Shown here piece after piece: positions 11,227 through 23,260 of a stretch of 64,000 nucleotides of DNA (positions are counted from its first letter, which is position 1; each line of letters begins with the position of its first letter). The notes beneath the pieces were generated by a model, which was not told the DNA's origin, ran no database searches, and saw only the letters and a list, made by a program, of their open reading frames with translations. The DNA is from Hemicentrotus pulcherrimus (taxonomy: Eukaryota; Echinodermata; Echinoidea; Camarodonta; Strongylocentrotidae), in contig BEXV01000491.1 of NCBI GenBank assembly GCA_003118195.1, positions 50,896-114,895 of the forward strand. Direction: 5' to 3'. A program made the position numbers and the translations under genes.

Positions 11227-11730
11227 TTTTCTCTTTCTCTCTCTTTCCTTTTCTCTTTCTCTCTCTTTCCTTTTCTCTGTCTCTCTCTTTCTTCCTCTAT
11301 TTCTCATTTTTCTTGCTATTTCTCTTTCTCTCCACAAAATCTCCTTTCATTTTTCCTCATGACTCTTTCTCTCTCTCTCTCTCTCTCTCTCACTCTTTCT
11401 GTCCCTCTTTTTCTCTATCCCTCTACCCCTATTTTTTTTACCTCTTTCTCTCTTACCTTTCTCTTCTATTCTCTTGTTCTCTTTCTCTCATTTGCTATTC
11501 TTTTTTCTATGTCTTCTACCCTATGCAGCACTTCTTTTTATGGTTCTCCTGTCATGCATGTATATAATACAATAAAAGTGCTTATTCCCTTAAAAGAAAC
11601 AGAATGCGAATCCTCTCTCTCTCTTTCTCTCTCCGTTACAGTTTCAATTTCTACCTCCTATAAACACTTTACCTTGTAGTATATATTCACTTCCTATCTC
11701 TTATCTCTCTCTCTCTCTCTCTCTCTACCG
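11190..11730 (+). repeat. Polypyrimidine (CT)n tract
   Basis: Long CT microsatellite runs near 11190-11224, 11370-11392, 11612-11632 and 11703-11726 are separated by CTTTCCTTTTCTCTTT repeats. Open frames through it encode only Ser/Leu/Phe low-complexity sequence and are not genes. Confidence 0.9.
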
Positions 11731-11979
11731 TCCTGCTACCCATGTATCACTCCCAACCACCAGGAATAGATCCCTCTTCGCTGAAAGCCATCTGTTTGAG
11801 TAACCATGCAAACGATTTAAACACCCCGTATCCACCGAGCAGGACTAATTGGCGTAATGTCGGCAGACAGTCACCAGTCTTTACCCTCTTCTCTCCTCTA
11901 TCATCTCACGCGGCCCGGCTTTCAAAGATCTGTTCACATGTGCAGGATCCTGCCTTCAAATGAAAATGAAATCTATTTT

Positions 11980-12060
11980 TAACCAATTGACTACCGAATT
12001 GTCTAATTCCCATTGGCTTACTACAAGGACCACCGACTTACTGTTGTCAAAGGGTTAAGT
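11980..12060. repeat. Short TTAACC...GGGTTAA repeat, copy 2
   Basis: Shares GACTAC(C/T)GAATT, ATTCCCAT(T/A)GGCTTA and GGACCACC with 29807-29883 and ends AAAGGGTTAAG. Same family as 9758-9840. Confidence 0.5.
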
Positions 12061-12639
12061 GAAAAAAAGATAAAGTTTTGCTGGCTTCTCTCCCTTATAA
12101 TCTCACCCTGCCAGCATTGTAAAGCCCTGTTTATATTTGCTGCTGTGAACAGCTTTGAAATTTAATTTGGCAAGATAAAACCTTTTCAAGCGCATAAAAT
12201 GAAGAGTTACCATAATTCATTCTCCTGATCATCCTCATTTACAGATGACTTTGAAAACTCCCTTAAAGTGTGCAGCACCGAATAAAAAAAAAGTCATCAG
12301 CCTTTCTCTTCTGCCTGCATTTTCAAGTGTGAAGAAATTAAAGTCTTTGTAGAAAACAAATAACTCCCTTGCACTGCACAAAGGCCCTTTTGCACATTGT
12401 GTAACATTCTAGATGCTCTTGACATCAAAGACTTTAAACTTTGCTGTGAAGGTTTTTGAGATGGTTAAACCTCATATAAACGAGGCTATGTATGTCTCTG
12501 ACCTCCACGCATACAGTTCACATGTGCATTGCCATTGCCTAAAGATCATCTGAATTATCAAATTTCTTAAAGGGACAGCTCAGCTTTTCTCCTTTATCAC
12601 AAACAGGGAATTTCATATCTGTAAGTTCTTGCAGGATAT

Positions 12640-13078
12640 GTCTTATATATATATATATCCATGTCCCTTGCCCCTTTTCTGTCTTTTCTGTCTCTTCTTT
12701 CTTTCTTTCTTTTTGTCTCTTGTCCCTCTCCTCCCCCTCCCAACTCACAGTCTCTCCTCTTGTATTTCCTTCCTCACTCTTCAATCTCTATCACTTCTCT
12801 CTATCTCTCCTCTAATTTCCTCTTTCCTTCTCTCCTGTTTGCCTCATTTTTCGCCTCTCTTCCCTCATTTCTCAGTCCCTCCATTCCTTTTCTTTCCCTT
12901 TTTGTCTTGCTTTTTCACCCTTCCCAATGTCCTGTCTCTGAGCTTTCTGCCTCTGTGCTCAATTTTTCGTTGTTTCTTCTTGATCTCACCCTTCCACTCT
13001 CTTCTTTTTCTCATCTTCACTTTTTCTTCTATCCCTCTGACTTTCTTTTCTAACTTCTCTCCTCTTTTCCTTTCCTAA
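12640..13078 (+). repeat. Polypyrimidine tract after a (TA)n run
   Basis: A short TATATATATATA run at about 12644-12657 is followed by more than 400 bases that are almost all C and T. Overlapping open frames here are composition artefacts. Confidence 0.85.
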
Positions 13079-13079
13079 G

Positions 13080-14440
13080 TATAAATTACATACCCCTGCA
13101 TGGAACTTTAAAAAGGCATTTAATTTGATCTGTCTCCCTAGAACCATACTAGTCTCTAGACATATTCAATGACAGACTAACTGGACTTAGCAAGGGCATT
13201 GGACTTCACATGACCACTGGAGCAAAGCCGCACCAAGCTGTTCAGTGTTTTTTCTTCTTGTTGTTTATGTAATTTTAGTTGATTTTCTTCTTTTCAACAA
13301 TTCTTTTTTAATTTTCTTGAGCTCTTTTTAGAGATTTCTAGAGCCAATAAGCTAAATAACCTGCTATTCCTGTTTATCTAACTTCNCAGCCCCTAGACAA
13401 TACTAACCAGACTCAATGCAGATGCTCTGTTAAACATTTTCTGGACTTTATCAAAGCTAAAGGCAAATTGTTATATGTGCAATAAGGTTTTACTTTAGGT
13501 TCAGGACAATGACTAGGGTTAGGTCTAGTGTTTGTTCCATGCTGAATTTGAGCACAGTGAAATTTTTCACTTAAACAGGTTCCAAGCAACCACAATTGAA
13601 TGACCCTAAACAAAGGTGACCAGTGGTCAGTGACCTAAATCACAATGACCAGCAAGCCAGGCAGCTGCTTGGTGACCATGCATGTGTCCTGCTTATATCT
13701 TGACCATGGATGTGGCCATCCCAACTTGACCGTTCATCTGTCTTAGCAATCTGGGGCAGATGTGAAATCACTCACCTTGGCCGACTTCTAATTCTAGTTA
13801 ATGATCAACACGTATTTCATTTTTTACCCGATTATAACCAAGGACTGAGAAAGTTGTCTCAATTAAGAGTCAGGAACGTTGGAATTTTAATCACTATAAT
13901 CCCAGAGCAAAAAGCTCTGGTACTAAATAATGAACAAGATAAGGTCATGCATAAATGAATAATATGTGAAACTCATAAACTTTAAGACAGAGTTGAACCC
14001 TTGTGGCACCAAACAAACAAATTTTACTAGAATCCAGTTAGTGTCGATCCCTGCCTAAAGTCTACTCCACTCCCTTTAAAAAAAAAAGGGTCAAAAGACT
14101 CAAAGGTAGAAAACAAAATTACAGAAATCAAAGACAAGGACTGAACTAAATGCCAGAAGATGGCTTTTTCCAGCTACAACAGGCGTCAGAGATGCTTTTC
14201 ATCTTGCCCCTTCAAGCATGCAGCCATGACATGATGGTCAGAATATCCCTGACCACAGAGAGAGCGTTAAACCACTTTCACATATGTCTTGGTCATCTAC
14301 CACAGATGCTAATCGTCATGGACTCCTTGCGCTTCATGTTTATGTATGTTATGCCTACCCATGCAGGTAAGCGAATATCTATTTGACCTTTGTTGCTTGA
14401 AGTTACTTTTTGTTTCCCTGCCCACTTGGCATTCATTTTG
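13080..14440. other. Gene-free stretch with one ambiguous base
   Basis: No exon or clear repeat is seen. Position 13386 is N. GGTTAGG-like words at about 13490-13530 resemble those at 19800-19860, so the two may share an old repeat. Confidence 0.4.
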
Positions 14441-14442
14441 CC

Positions 14443-14812
14443 TTTAAAGGGATCGTTTAACAATGTTAAAACTGAGATGCACGGTCCTACGTGTTATCAG
14501 TGTCTGTGATATGGTGTTATATTGAAGCCCTAACAAAATTGCGCTTCAAAATGATCAAGAAGTGCCTCGAAAAAGTAAAAACCTGTGAGTGACTGGTTTT
14601 ACCATACTCGTTTTCCCCCATAGACTGTAGTGTTATGAAAACCGTTTAGCAAACGCAAAATTTGGTTCGCTAATATGATAATCATACAGGCGATCGGCTT
14701 GTAAAAGTCATGGGTTTCCTGACTGACCTAAAGGTTTATGATTATCACTGCAGCATGAGCTAAATCAAGGATTTTTTGAAAGGATCTAAGACAAAGTTAC
14801 TGGATCCCTTTA
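14443..14812. mobile_element. MITE, family B, copy 2 (reversed)
   Basis: Starts TTTAAAGGGATCG and ends GGATCCCTTTA. The interior is the reverse complement of 5066-5452, including CCTACGTGTTATCAGTGTC and GGCGATCGGCTTG. Length is 370 bp. Non-coding. Confidence 0.8.
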
Positions 14813-15503
14813 GATATATCTTCATCACCATGAAGCAGCACTTAACTGAAAGAAGAAGAAATGCTGTGGTCTTTCTTATATTACCCACCACATGTGAACA
14901 ACCCTCATAGTGTCAATGACCATTTGAATCTGGCCTTTCTGACCTTGTCCGATTTCTTGGTTGTTGTCCATGAATAAATATACATCCGTATAATATGTAT
15001 GGCCTGGGTCAGTTTCCAATTTCATTGCTTAAAATTGTGGAGGTGAAAAATATGCATCTTCTTGAATATGAAGCAGAAGATTAATTGGAACAGGGTTCAA
15101 TCAAATAATAGAGGTACTATTCAACATTCTGACATGATCTGAATTTACTCAGAAATTAACTGCTTATTGAATTGATAAAAGCAAATACATCACTGAGAGT
15201 TGAGCATTTAAATATTTAAACCATCTTTTCTTTTTCTTATCATTTAGTGAACTGTGCCCTAAGGCACTTTTTGCTTCTGTTTAATTTGTGATGTTTCTTT
15301 TAACTCTCTTTATTTCTACGTTAATTGTCTACATAACACGTCATGGTTCCTTATTCCAGTTCTCCCTCTTCCCTGTCCTTCTCTTCTCCCCTGCACTTGT
15401 CTTCACATGCATCCTCATTTTCTTGTAATAGGACTCTTAAATCTCAATAAGTTTCCAGTTTACTTGCAAGAATCACTTTCCAAATTAAGACAAAAACAGT
15501 CAG

Positions 15504-15534
<31 letters not shown>

Positions 15535-17335
15535 CTCCAATTTAGAAATTTAGAAATTTAGAAATTCGGAGTCTCAATGTTTGTCTTTGGTAGATGTAAA
15601 ACTATTCATTGGACTACAAAATTGTGGTGCCAAACCTTATTCTCATGACCTCTATCTGTTTTGGATATAGTCTGTAAATCTAGACTTGTGGAGTAGATTT
15701 TGTCGTCAAAATTTTGAACCGACAAACCGGTACAGATATATATATATATATATATATTTTACAGATTTGTCTGTTCATAATGACGCAGACGATTTGTAAA
15801 TATCCCACTAGTCAAGCCAGAAGTGTTTTACCATTTGATTTTCATACTGTCTTAAAGAACTGGTATTCAAGTAGATTACCTTTTAAATGACCAAATACAA
15901 GTTTTATCGTAGCTATTTATTTTGCTAACGTTAATTCTCCATTGATATGAAACCCTACAAAATTTAACAAATTTCATGAAAATTTTATCCTGAATCTGTA
16001 GGAAAGAATTCAATGGACAGGACAGCGTAGCTATATTTAATCAATGAAAAGATATTGTATCCAACTTGAGAAAATATCAAAATAACTTTGTACAGCATAA
16101 TGCTGACAAACGACCTCTTTTAAAAGTGTGCAAATAGAAACTAAGATCACAAGGCTTATTCAAAGATAATCTTTTTTTCTTAAATATCATTTTACATAAG
16201 AACAAGGCCCAGTGTTTTTGTTTGCACTCTCATGTAATTGATGTATTGCTTGGAAACTATCGATGGGGTTTGTACATCAGACTACATCAAAGGAAACCGG
16301 ATGGTCATAGTAGTGCCTTTGGGCAATCATGGAAATCTTAAAATCTTGTCTTTTATTTTTCTTCTAGGGCATCGATTCCTGGAATGAGTACATATCTTTG
16401 TCAAAATAAATCCTAGATCATCTCAAACATCCGTTGATAAAGCCTTGGCCTTAGAAAAAGGAGGCGTTGAAGATTTCATGAGATATTTCTTCAATATGTC
16501 TCTCCTTTCTAAAAGAAAAATAATATCAATTTTCATAATGAATCACATGAAAAATTCATACATATCATCACTTGTAGGAGTAATAAAATAAAAAATTAAA
16601 TACTGTTGTCATTGCCAACCCTTTACACTTTCTATGAGCTTTAAACAAATCTTCAAAATACATTCATCTGAATTAAAAGTATATATTTCCGGGAGAAAAG
16701 GCTATATTTAAACTTTTGCTTCTAATGTACATATGATTATGATGGCTTACATCTGAGGCACTCATCTCAGTCAGTTCTCTCTTTAAAAGTTCTGCTTCCA
16801 ACATGCATATGTGTGACCATGATCCCTATCTTTTTCAATTGGTGGTCATTTGGTTTCAACTGGATATTTCTCTCTTAAATACTTCTATTTCATGTAAAGC
16901 TGCAGATCACAACATTTACTACTATCTCTCTACATAAAACTCCAACTTCCCTTTTAGCATGCGAGTCTCTATTTCAATCTAGATGTCAACGATGGCTTGT
17001 GTAACTGCCTCGCAATCGCAAAGGATGCACATTGTGAATGTGTAATATACTGTGCAGTGTGTACGCCTTCTAAAGGGAACATTCACATTGCTACTGTATT
17101 CCAGTAATTTTTCTAAGAGGGATTTTATTTAATATAAATTTGTTTAATTTCCTTTACAAGAACGACAAAATGCATTTCCTATTTTCAAAAATTGTTCTGA
17201 GATGGTTTGTGATATTTTAATTCCTTTGATTAATTATGGTCTTTATAATAATGTAGGTTGAAAGCAAATTTTCAAAGACTTAATATCATTCTTCATCTTT
17301 TTTTTATTATCATTATTGTCATCATTATTACCGGT
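14813..17335. other. Gene-free stretch with simple repeats
   Basis: AT-rich, with a (GA)n run at 15506-15530, a 10-bp tandem (ATTTAGAAATTT...) at about 15540-15566 and an (AT)n run at about 15737-15757. No coding exon recognised. Confidence 0.45.
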
Positions 17336-17650
17336 ATTAAGTATTTGGCGTCACCTGTGCCTGCAAGGTGAGAAGATAAACTGAATCACTGTAACCCTCT
17401 GGGCTCATCACCCGGTATAACTAATTGGGTGGGGGGGGGGGGCCCATTACACCAGGTTATCCCGCTACTCTCATACAAATAGTGGAGTGGGTTCTTAACA
17501 TGCAGAGGTGGTGACTCTCCTCCATTTCACGTCCTATCCAAGGGACGGAGAGTTTCCTCCTGTAACCTAGCCTGTGTCGATGAAACAGGGGAGGTGCACT
17601 TTAACACCACCTGTGAGATACGTAGACTAGAATAACTAACTGATCAATGG
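17336..17650. repeat. Unclassified repeat-like GC-richer segment with poly-G run
   Basis: The segment is GC-richer than its surroundings. It includes a run of about a dozen G near 17431-17442 and inverted words (GTCACCTGTGCC and CACCACCTGTGAGA) toward the two ends. It reads like an old interspersed element, but I cannot assign a family. Confidence 0.3.
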
Positions 17651-17823
17651 GCTTGTTATTACCTATAAAAAGCGTCATTTTTTAACATTTAGTATTCTTC
17701 ATTAGGGGTATAGGGACAGAACATATTCCTGCTTTAAAAAAATGTGCAAGAGATGTTGTACACCACTCTTCATATGCAATAGAATATCAGCAAGGCCTGG
17801 CTGTGTAGATAGACCTGTAGAGA

Positions 17824-17990
17824 ATGCAAGTCAATAGCCATGCATGTCTGCAGGGTTCAACGAGGCATGCATTGATTTGCAAATTGCGCAGCTGTTTTCG
17901 GACAAATGACAAAAGTTTGCGCAGAACTCCGCCACTCTCCATGCATGGAGGTGTTCAGACCCTGTGGCAAGCCAGGACAAAACGATTAGA
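17824..17990. promoter_or_regulatory. Candidate regulatory element with octamer palindrome
   Basis: Contains the perfect palindrome ATTTGCAAAT (POU/octamer type) followed by TTGCGCAG. Repeated GCATGCAT/CATGCATG words and a direct GCGCAG pair are packed into ~165 bp. The 64-codon open frame here has no domain. Enhancer function is inferred only from the motif density. Confidence 0.3.
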
Positions 17991-18799
17991 AACGTTTAAT
18001 TCTACAGCTGCTTGCTAATGAACTAATTTATGATGTAATTCAAATAATATTGTGGTGTAGTTCAACTAATCATGTTGCAAACTTAAACCCATCTTCTGTC
18101 TACATAGTTGTCCTTGAAAAATGGGTTCATTTTTTAAATCAATATTTTTTATATGAAAATAAAATCACTTCATTTTTTAAATGATAAAAATCATATCTAT
18201 ACTGCAGTATAAATTACTTTTGCTTTATATTAGCAGACAATTAATGTCTATATTCCATATGAACAAAGGGGATTATATTTTGACTGGCATAATAAACACT
18301 ACTCAAATGAAATCCAAGATATCTGATTTTCAAAGAAATACCAAGCCAATGTCGCAACCGTATCAATATTTGTTATAATAACAAAAATGGATGATTATAT
18401 TAGATTGCCTGTCTGATACTTAAAAGAATGAATTTCCAGCACATATTTCAAAAGCATATAGCAGAAATGATACAAACAGTCAATCCTGAATAAGCCATGC
18501 AGTGCATAATGTGATTTTCTGGTAACAATCATTTATATACATGTATCCTGGTTAAACCATACTAAAAACATTGACTAACATTGTGGGGGTATTTGCACAA
18601 TACAAAACTAACACCAGACCTTGCCTGTAATCCAAAAATCATTGGCAATCTATCATATATAAACAAATTATTGTGGCTGGCAAGTTGGTCTTCTTGTGCA
18701 ATTATTCATTTCAGTTTAGATCCTGTCCCCCTCTTAAACCATTAATATCCCTTGAATCCAAAATGATGGATAATGTGGCAATGTGTGAAAGTAAGCATT

Positions 18800-19200
18800 G
18801 GTATAGAAGGGAGAGAGAGGGGGAGGCGGACCAGGGGGAGACAAACAGACAAGGAGACATATAGACAGAGACAGAAAAGTGATAGACACACAGAGACAGA
18901 CAGGCAGACAGATAGAGACAGACAGAATTGGGAAAGAGGGATTGGTGATATATAAAAGTGCAAGGGAGAAAGAGAAGAACAGAAAGAGAGAGGAGTGGTA
19001 GATGGAGAGCAGGAGGGATGGAGAGAAAGATAGAGGGGGAAAAGGAGAGAAAGATAGAGGGAGAAAAGGAGAGAAAGATAGAGGGAGAAAAGGAGAGAAA
19101 GATAGAGGGAGAAAAGGAGAGAAAGATAGAGGGAGAAAAGGAGAGAAAGATAGAGGGAGAAAAGGAAAGAGCGAGGGAGAGAGAGAAAAAAGGGGTGGTT
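18800..19200 (+). repeat. Purine tract with 24-bp minisatellite
   Basis: A ~400-bp stretch is almost pure A+G (with some ACAGACAG units at 18840-18925). Between about 19021 and 19170 a 24-bp unit, GAGAAAGATAGAGGGAGAAAAG plus two bases, repeats six times nearly perfectly. It is read-through in several frames (K-D-R-G-R-K-G-E repeats) purely because 24 is a multiple of three. Confidence 0.85.
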
Positions 19201-19799
19201 AGGATCAAGAAGTACACTCTAAAAAAAAATAAGTAGAGCATAAGAAAGAGTTGAGAATGAGAAAATAAATAGAGCAGCACAAAAAGGGAGGGGAGAACAA
19301 CAAGACAAGAAGGAAAGGGGAGAATAAGAGACAGAAAAGCAAAGACAAAGAATTTGATGGCAAAGCTGGATGAAATATACATTAAATATTAAAGTGGAAT
19401 GATGAATCATGTTCGTTTTCACAACACAAAAAGCGTTTAGCTAATTTCAATGGTGATAAAGTCAAATGTGCCCCAAGAAGTGCTTCATAAACCTAGAATA
19501 GACCTTCCAAGATTGCATGAAATGCCGAGGGGGTTGTCTTGATTTAGCTGGACTCAAAGGAACAAAAGAGAATAAATAATAAAGTGTCAGAAAGCTGTAA
19601 CATATCGCTGAACTTAACAAAATAATGGATCTAGAACAAACATGTGTTGCAAAAAATAAAACTGTATTCAATGGTATGAGAATGCTCAGATATAACATGT
19701 TAAATATGTATTAGCATCTCAAAAGTTTATCAATTTGATTTCAAACTGTATTACGATTACTCCAGAGACAGTTGCTCTGGGCTTCAGTTCATAAAAAGT

Positions 19800-19862
19800 A
19801 TAGGTTTAGGGTTACAATTGGGTTTTAAGTTAGGATTAGAGTTAGGGTTAGGTTCAAGTACA
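19800..19862 (+). repeat. Degenerate telomere-like GGTTAGGG words
   Basis: Several imperfect TTAGGG-type words (GGTTTAGGGTTA, AGTTAGGGTTAGG) lie in about 60 bases. Too short and degenerate to be a telomere. It is an interstitial trace or part of an old repeat. Confidence 0.4.
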
Positions 19863-19953
19863 GTGTTTGGAACAGGACGGATGTCGGGGAATTCGCTTAA
19901 TGTAGGAAATTAATATCACAGGAGCATGTGACGTACACCCCCTGTACATATCT

Positions 19954-20180
19954 CACTATGAACATGACAGACAATGAAAGCGGACAAAATATACAGCTCC
20001 TCATGTAGACAAAGGAACATCCCTTCACTGCTATTATGTAAAAATGTGTAGAACAGGTTAATATGCATGTGACACCTGTTCTACACCTTTTTACATAATA
20101 GCAGTAAAGGGATGTTCCTTTGTCTGTACATGAGGAACTGTATATTTTGTCCGCTTTCATTGTCCGTCATGTTCATAGTG
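19954..20180. mobile_element. 227-bp near-perfect palindrome, CACTA-type foldback MITE
   Basis: The left arm 19954-20058 is complementary, with few mismatches, to the right arm 20074-20180, around a 15-base loop (20059-20073). The ends are CACTATG and CATAGTG. They are flanked on both sides by TCT (19951-19953 and 20181-20183), a possible 3-bp target duplication. CACTA termini with 3-bp duplications are the hallmark of the EnSpm/CACTA superfamily. No coding capacity. Confidence 0.75.
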
Positions 20181-20896
20181 TCTACTACATCTACATCATT
20201 TTCAGCCTAGTAATTACCCAATAATAATTTATCACAGTAATGTTGCTTTCCCTTTAAGAGAAGCATTTAACCTTTAATCCCTATTCTCCATCTCCCATCT
20301 TTTTTTGCACCTGATAGATGCCAAAAGATGGCATCCGATGGCATCCAATTTCCTCCAAAAGAGACTGATATTAATGGCTTCCTTTTTAGTGTTTACAATA
20401 AGAGTCAGTTGTTTAGATCGTTCAAATAAACAGTGCCTGCTCATGGAATAGATAGCATCGGAAAGTATTCCTTACAGTTAATCACAGAAAAAAGTGGTTA
20501 CCGGGTATTCAAGTACTCTGAAGCCTAAGAGTAACTGTGAAATGCATTGACTTGTATCTGTATCGTAATTAGGAAGCGGATTTGAATTTCAGTTTTAAAA
20601 ATGATTTTGACATGGAAAACACACAGTTTCAAATCTTTCAAGTTCTCCCCTCATCAAATTAATTATAAGCAATGTAGTTATAAAACATCTACGATGTCTC
20701 TAAGCACTTCCAAAATACATCAGTCCCTCGTCATCACATTCAGGCTTGCCAGCACAGAATTTATGCACATTCTCCACACCCTGAGCAGTATTGCAGCCAG
20801 ACACATTTTTTTAAAACTTATGCTCACAAAGCTGAAAAACTTATCTTAAACTTCTGAAATTTTTCTGAAATGGCACAATAGTGAGAATATACCTAC

Positions 20897-21206
20897 TTAA
20901 AGATAAAGTTGAGTTATGATCATGTGAAAGAAAAGTTGTGGAATCAATCAGAAAAGGTTGATCATCTACATGTAGCATATAAGTATTGGTGTGTACTGCA
21001 AGATTCTAGAATCATCAAAATGATAAGAAATTTGGCCCAGTCTTGGTAAAGGTACAAGCACATGGGACTACTCAGAATGTGGCATAAAAATCTGTCAAGA
21101 GCCATGCTTTTCAGGGAACATTTTTTATCTGATGTTCTTGCATAGTACAATGATAACGCTCACAGATTATTTTTCACCTCTTCCCAGAAATCAACCTTCT
21201 CTTTAA
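20897..21206. mobile_element. MITE, family D (TTAAAGATAAAGTTGA ends), copy 1
   Basis: Left end TTAAAGATAAAGTTGAG, right end ATCAACCTTCTCTTTAA. The interior shares GAAATTTGGCCCAGTCTTGG and other blocks with 27357-27752, 28607-29003 and 63412-63825. Related to family C but with different end sequence. Non-coding. Confidence 0.75.
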
Positions 21207-21374
21207 ATGTCATTGATTGAGAATCTAGAATGGGGTTCCTCCTCTGAGACATCACCTGGCACGAAGCCACCAAGTACACACTATGATCGAGAACATTTTT
21301 TTTTTCAAGACGATAGCAGCATTTCAGGGCAGGTTGCATTTTAGGGTTAATTAAATATCAACACATGATGAGAG

Positions 21375-21660
21375 CGAGGTTCTTTCTTTCTTTTCTTTTG
21401 TTTTTATCCTCTCTGTCTCTCTCTCTGTCTCTCCCTCTCTCTCTCTCTCTCTATCCAGCTATCTTATATCTACCTGTATGTGTCTTTCTCTCTATCTAAA
21501 TCTATTACTCATACTGTTTATTGGAACACTTTACATTTCTCCACCAATTTTTACCTTATCAAACTTTCCTCTCCTCTTTCTCTCCATTTATCCAAATTCC
21601 TCCTCCTTCCCCGATTTAAACTCTCTACCCCCCCCTCCCCCCTCTCTCTTTCTGCCCATA
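21375..21660 (+). repeat. Polypyrimidine/CT tract
   Basis: CT microsatellite runs at about 21412-21452 and C-rich runs near 21630-21650. Open frames are low complexity only. Confidence 0.85.
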
Positions 21661-21699
21661 ATTTCTGAAGGAGTTCCAATTACCATCCTAGAGTGTACA

Positions 21700-22650
21700 A
21701 GAATACTCTCTCTTTATAAATTTGTTTGTTAAAGATACATATTTGTTTTAAATCTTGGTCCCACAGATACCCAACTATTCTTCACCAGTTGATACAGAAA
21801 ATCAATAATTGCAAAGCTCAGATAGTACTCAACATTCCTGCAACAATTAAAGAATGTAATCAAATCCCAGATCTTAAATTTTTAACATTTTCTGAGAGGT
21901 TTATTAAGGAAAAGATTCTTTTTAGAATTTAGATTCCTGAAGAGAGTTTGGAGGTACATTCCAATAAAAATATAACCATTTTTCTCTGAAGAGTTTTAAG
22001 AGCACTGATTACTTCCATTTGAATTATACACAGGAAGCTGACAACAGACCATTCCGTTTGCTCAGAGCCAGAAGATCCAGACAATTTATCAAGTTTTTGT
22101 GAACTTGTTAAGGCCATCAGTCATAGGAAGCTTTAACAAATCACAGGAATAGATCCTTGAAATTTGAAGGAAAAAAATATATACAGGCACAAAGAAACTT
22201 TAATCTGTGAAGCTCAAAAATGAGTTTTGGTATAAACACAAAAAAGCTTTGAGGAACTCTCACTTTCATGATAGCAAATCCAAAATGGAGTCCATCTAAA
22301 CAACAACATTGATAGCACTGCTCCACATTCACCAAAGTATCCTAGATATAGAAATTTTGGCTAATTCCATTGCTTCCATTCCAAGAAAAAATGCAACAAG
22401 GTCATCATAAAAATAGCTCTGCATAAATCAGACAACCAATCCAAAGAAAACTGCTTTAAGTTTACACCAATGCTGGATCATAAAATTGCAGGTATTTTCC
22501 TTTTGGAGACTTGCAATCACACCAGTATTCAAAAGAAGTTGAACCCATTAGAAGAAAATGAATGGAGAAAAAATCCAACCACTTCAAACAAGTACATAGG
22601 TAAAATTCATCTCTTACACACCTACAATAAGTGGTGCAGATAACACCACA
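21700..22650. other. Gene-free stretch
   Basis: AT-rich, with no supported exon, splice pair, repeat end or RNA gene. Confidence 0.4.
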
Positions 22651-22659
22651 AAGAGGCTG

Positions 22660-23028
22660 CTCCTTGGCATCTGATAGAGAAATTGGTTGGACACCCTTTA
22701 ACAGTCACGCACCGAGGTACAGATTGTCATGATAACGCGATTCGCTCCTCCCTCAAAACCCTCAGTCACATACACCTGGTTGGCGCAGCCTGGACAGATT
22801 TCGGCTTATAACGTATTGACTTTTTTTACGACAACCGGGTATCGCTTGCCCAAAAAAAAAAACGTGAACTCCCGACATTAAAAGGGCACTGTGCTATTGA
22901 TAACTTCCCCCACACTGGTGCAATAACGGGGAATGGAGCGAAACAAGAGTGGCTGGTTGCACTAATCTAGCTCCTACCGCTCACTTTCTCTCACTCTAAC
23001 GGTCTCTTATCTTCACGGACTGCAGATG

Positions 23029-23062
<34 letters not shown>

Positions 23063-23260
23063 AATGAAGCCATTGTCAAGGAGAGGTGACTTTTCCTATG
23101 TTTGTGACAGAGTTGGTTAGCTGGGAGCTATACAAAATTATGCCGAGCTTCAAATAACGAGTGAGACCTTAATAGGGCGACATCAATAACCCTTACCCCT
23201 TGTATCACTTTTACCTACCCCGTAAGCCGATGGAGCGACCTGGCAGTCAAGTCTGGTGTA
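22660..23260. promoter_or_regulatory. CpG-containing candidate regulatory island
   Basis: A ~600-bp island with many CpGs, for example GATAACGCGATTCGC, AGCGAAACAAG and CTACCCCGTAAGCCG. It is interrupted by a (GA)n run at 23031-23057. No reading frame with domain content. Comparable islands lie at 10610-11060 and 35150-35420. Enhancer or promoter role is inferred from composition. Confidence 0.3.

Noticed and set aside
11088..11679. Ser/Leu/Phe-rich open frames in the CT tract
   Set aside because: Low-complexity translation of a microsatellite. No stop codons arise in pure CT.
12629..13078. 149- and 130-codon open frames
   Set aside because: Polypyrimidine artefacts, overlapping in two frames.
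18711..19382. 223-codon minus-strand open frame
   Set aside because: Read-through of the purine tract and 24-bp repeat. No domain.
19800..19862. Interstitial telomere
   Set aside because: Only a few imperfect TTAGGG words. Similar words at 13.5 kb suggest an ordinary old repeat.
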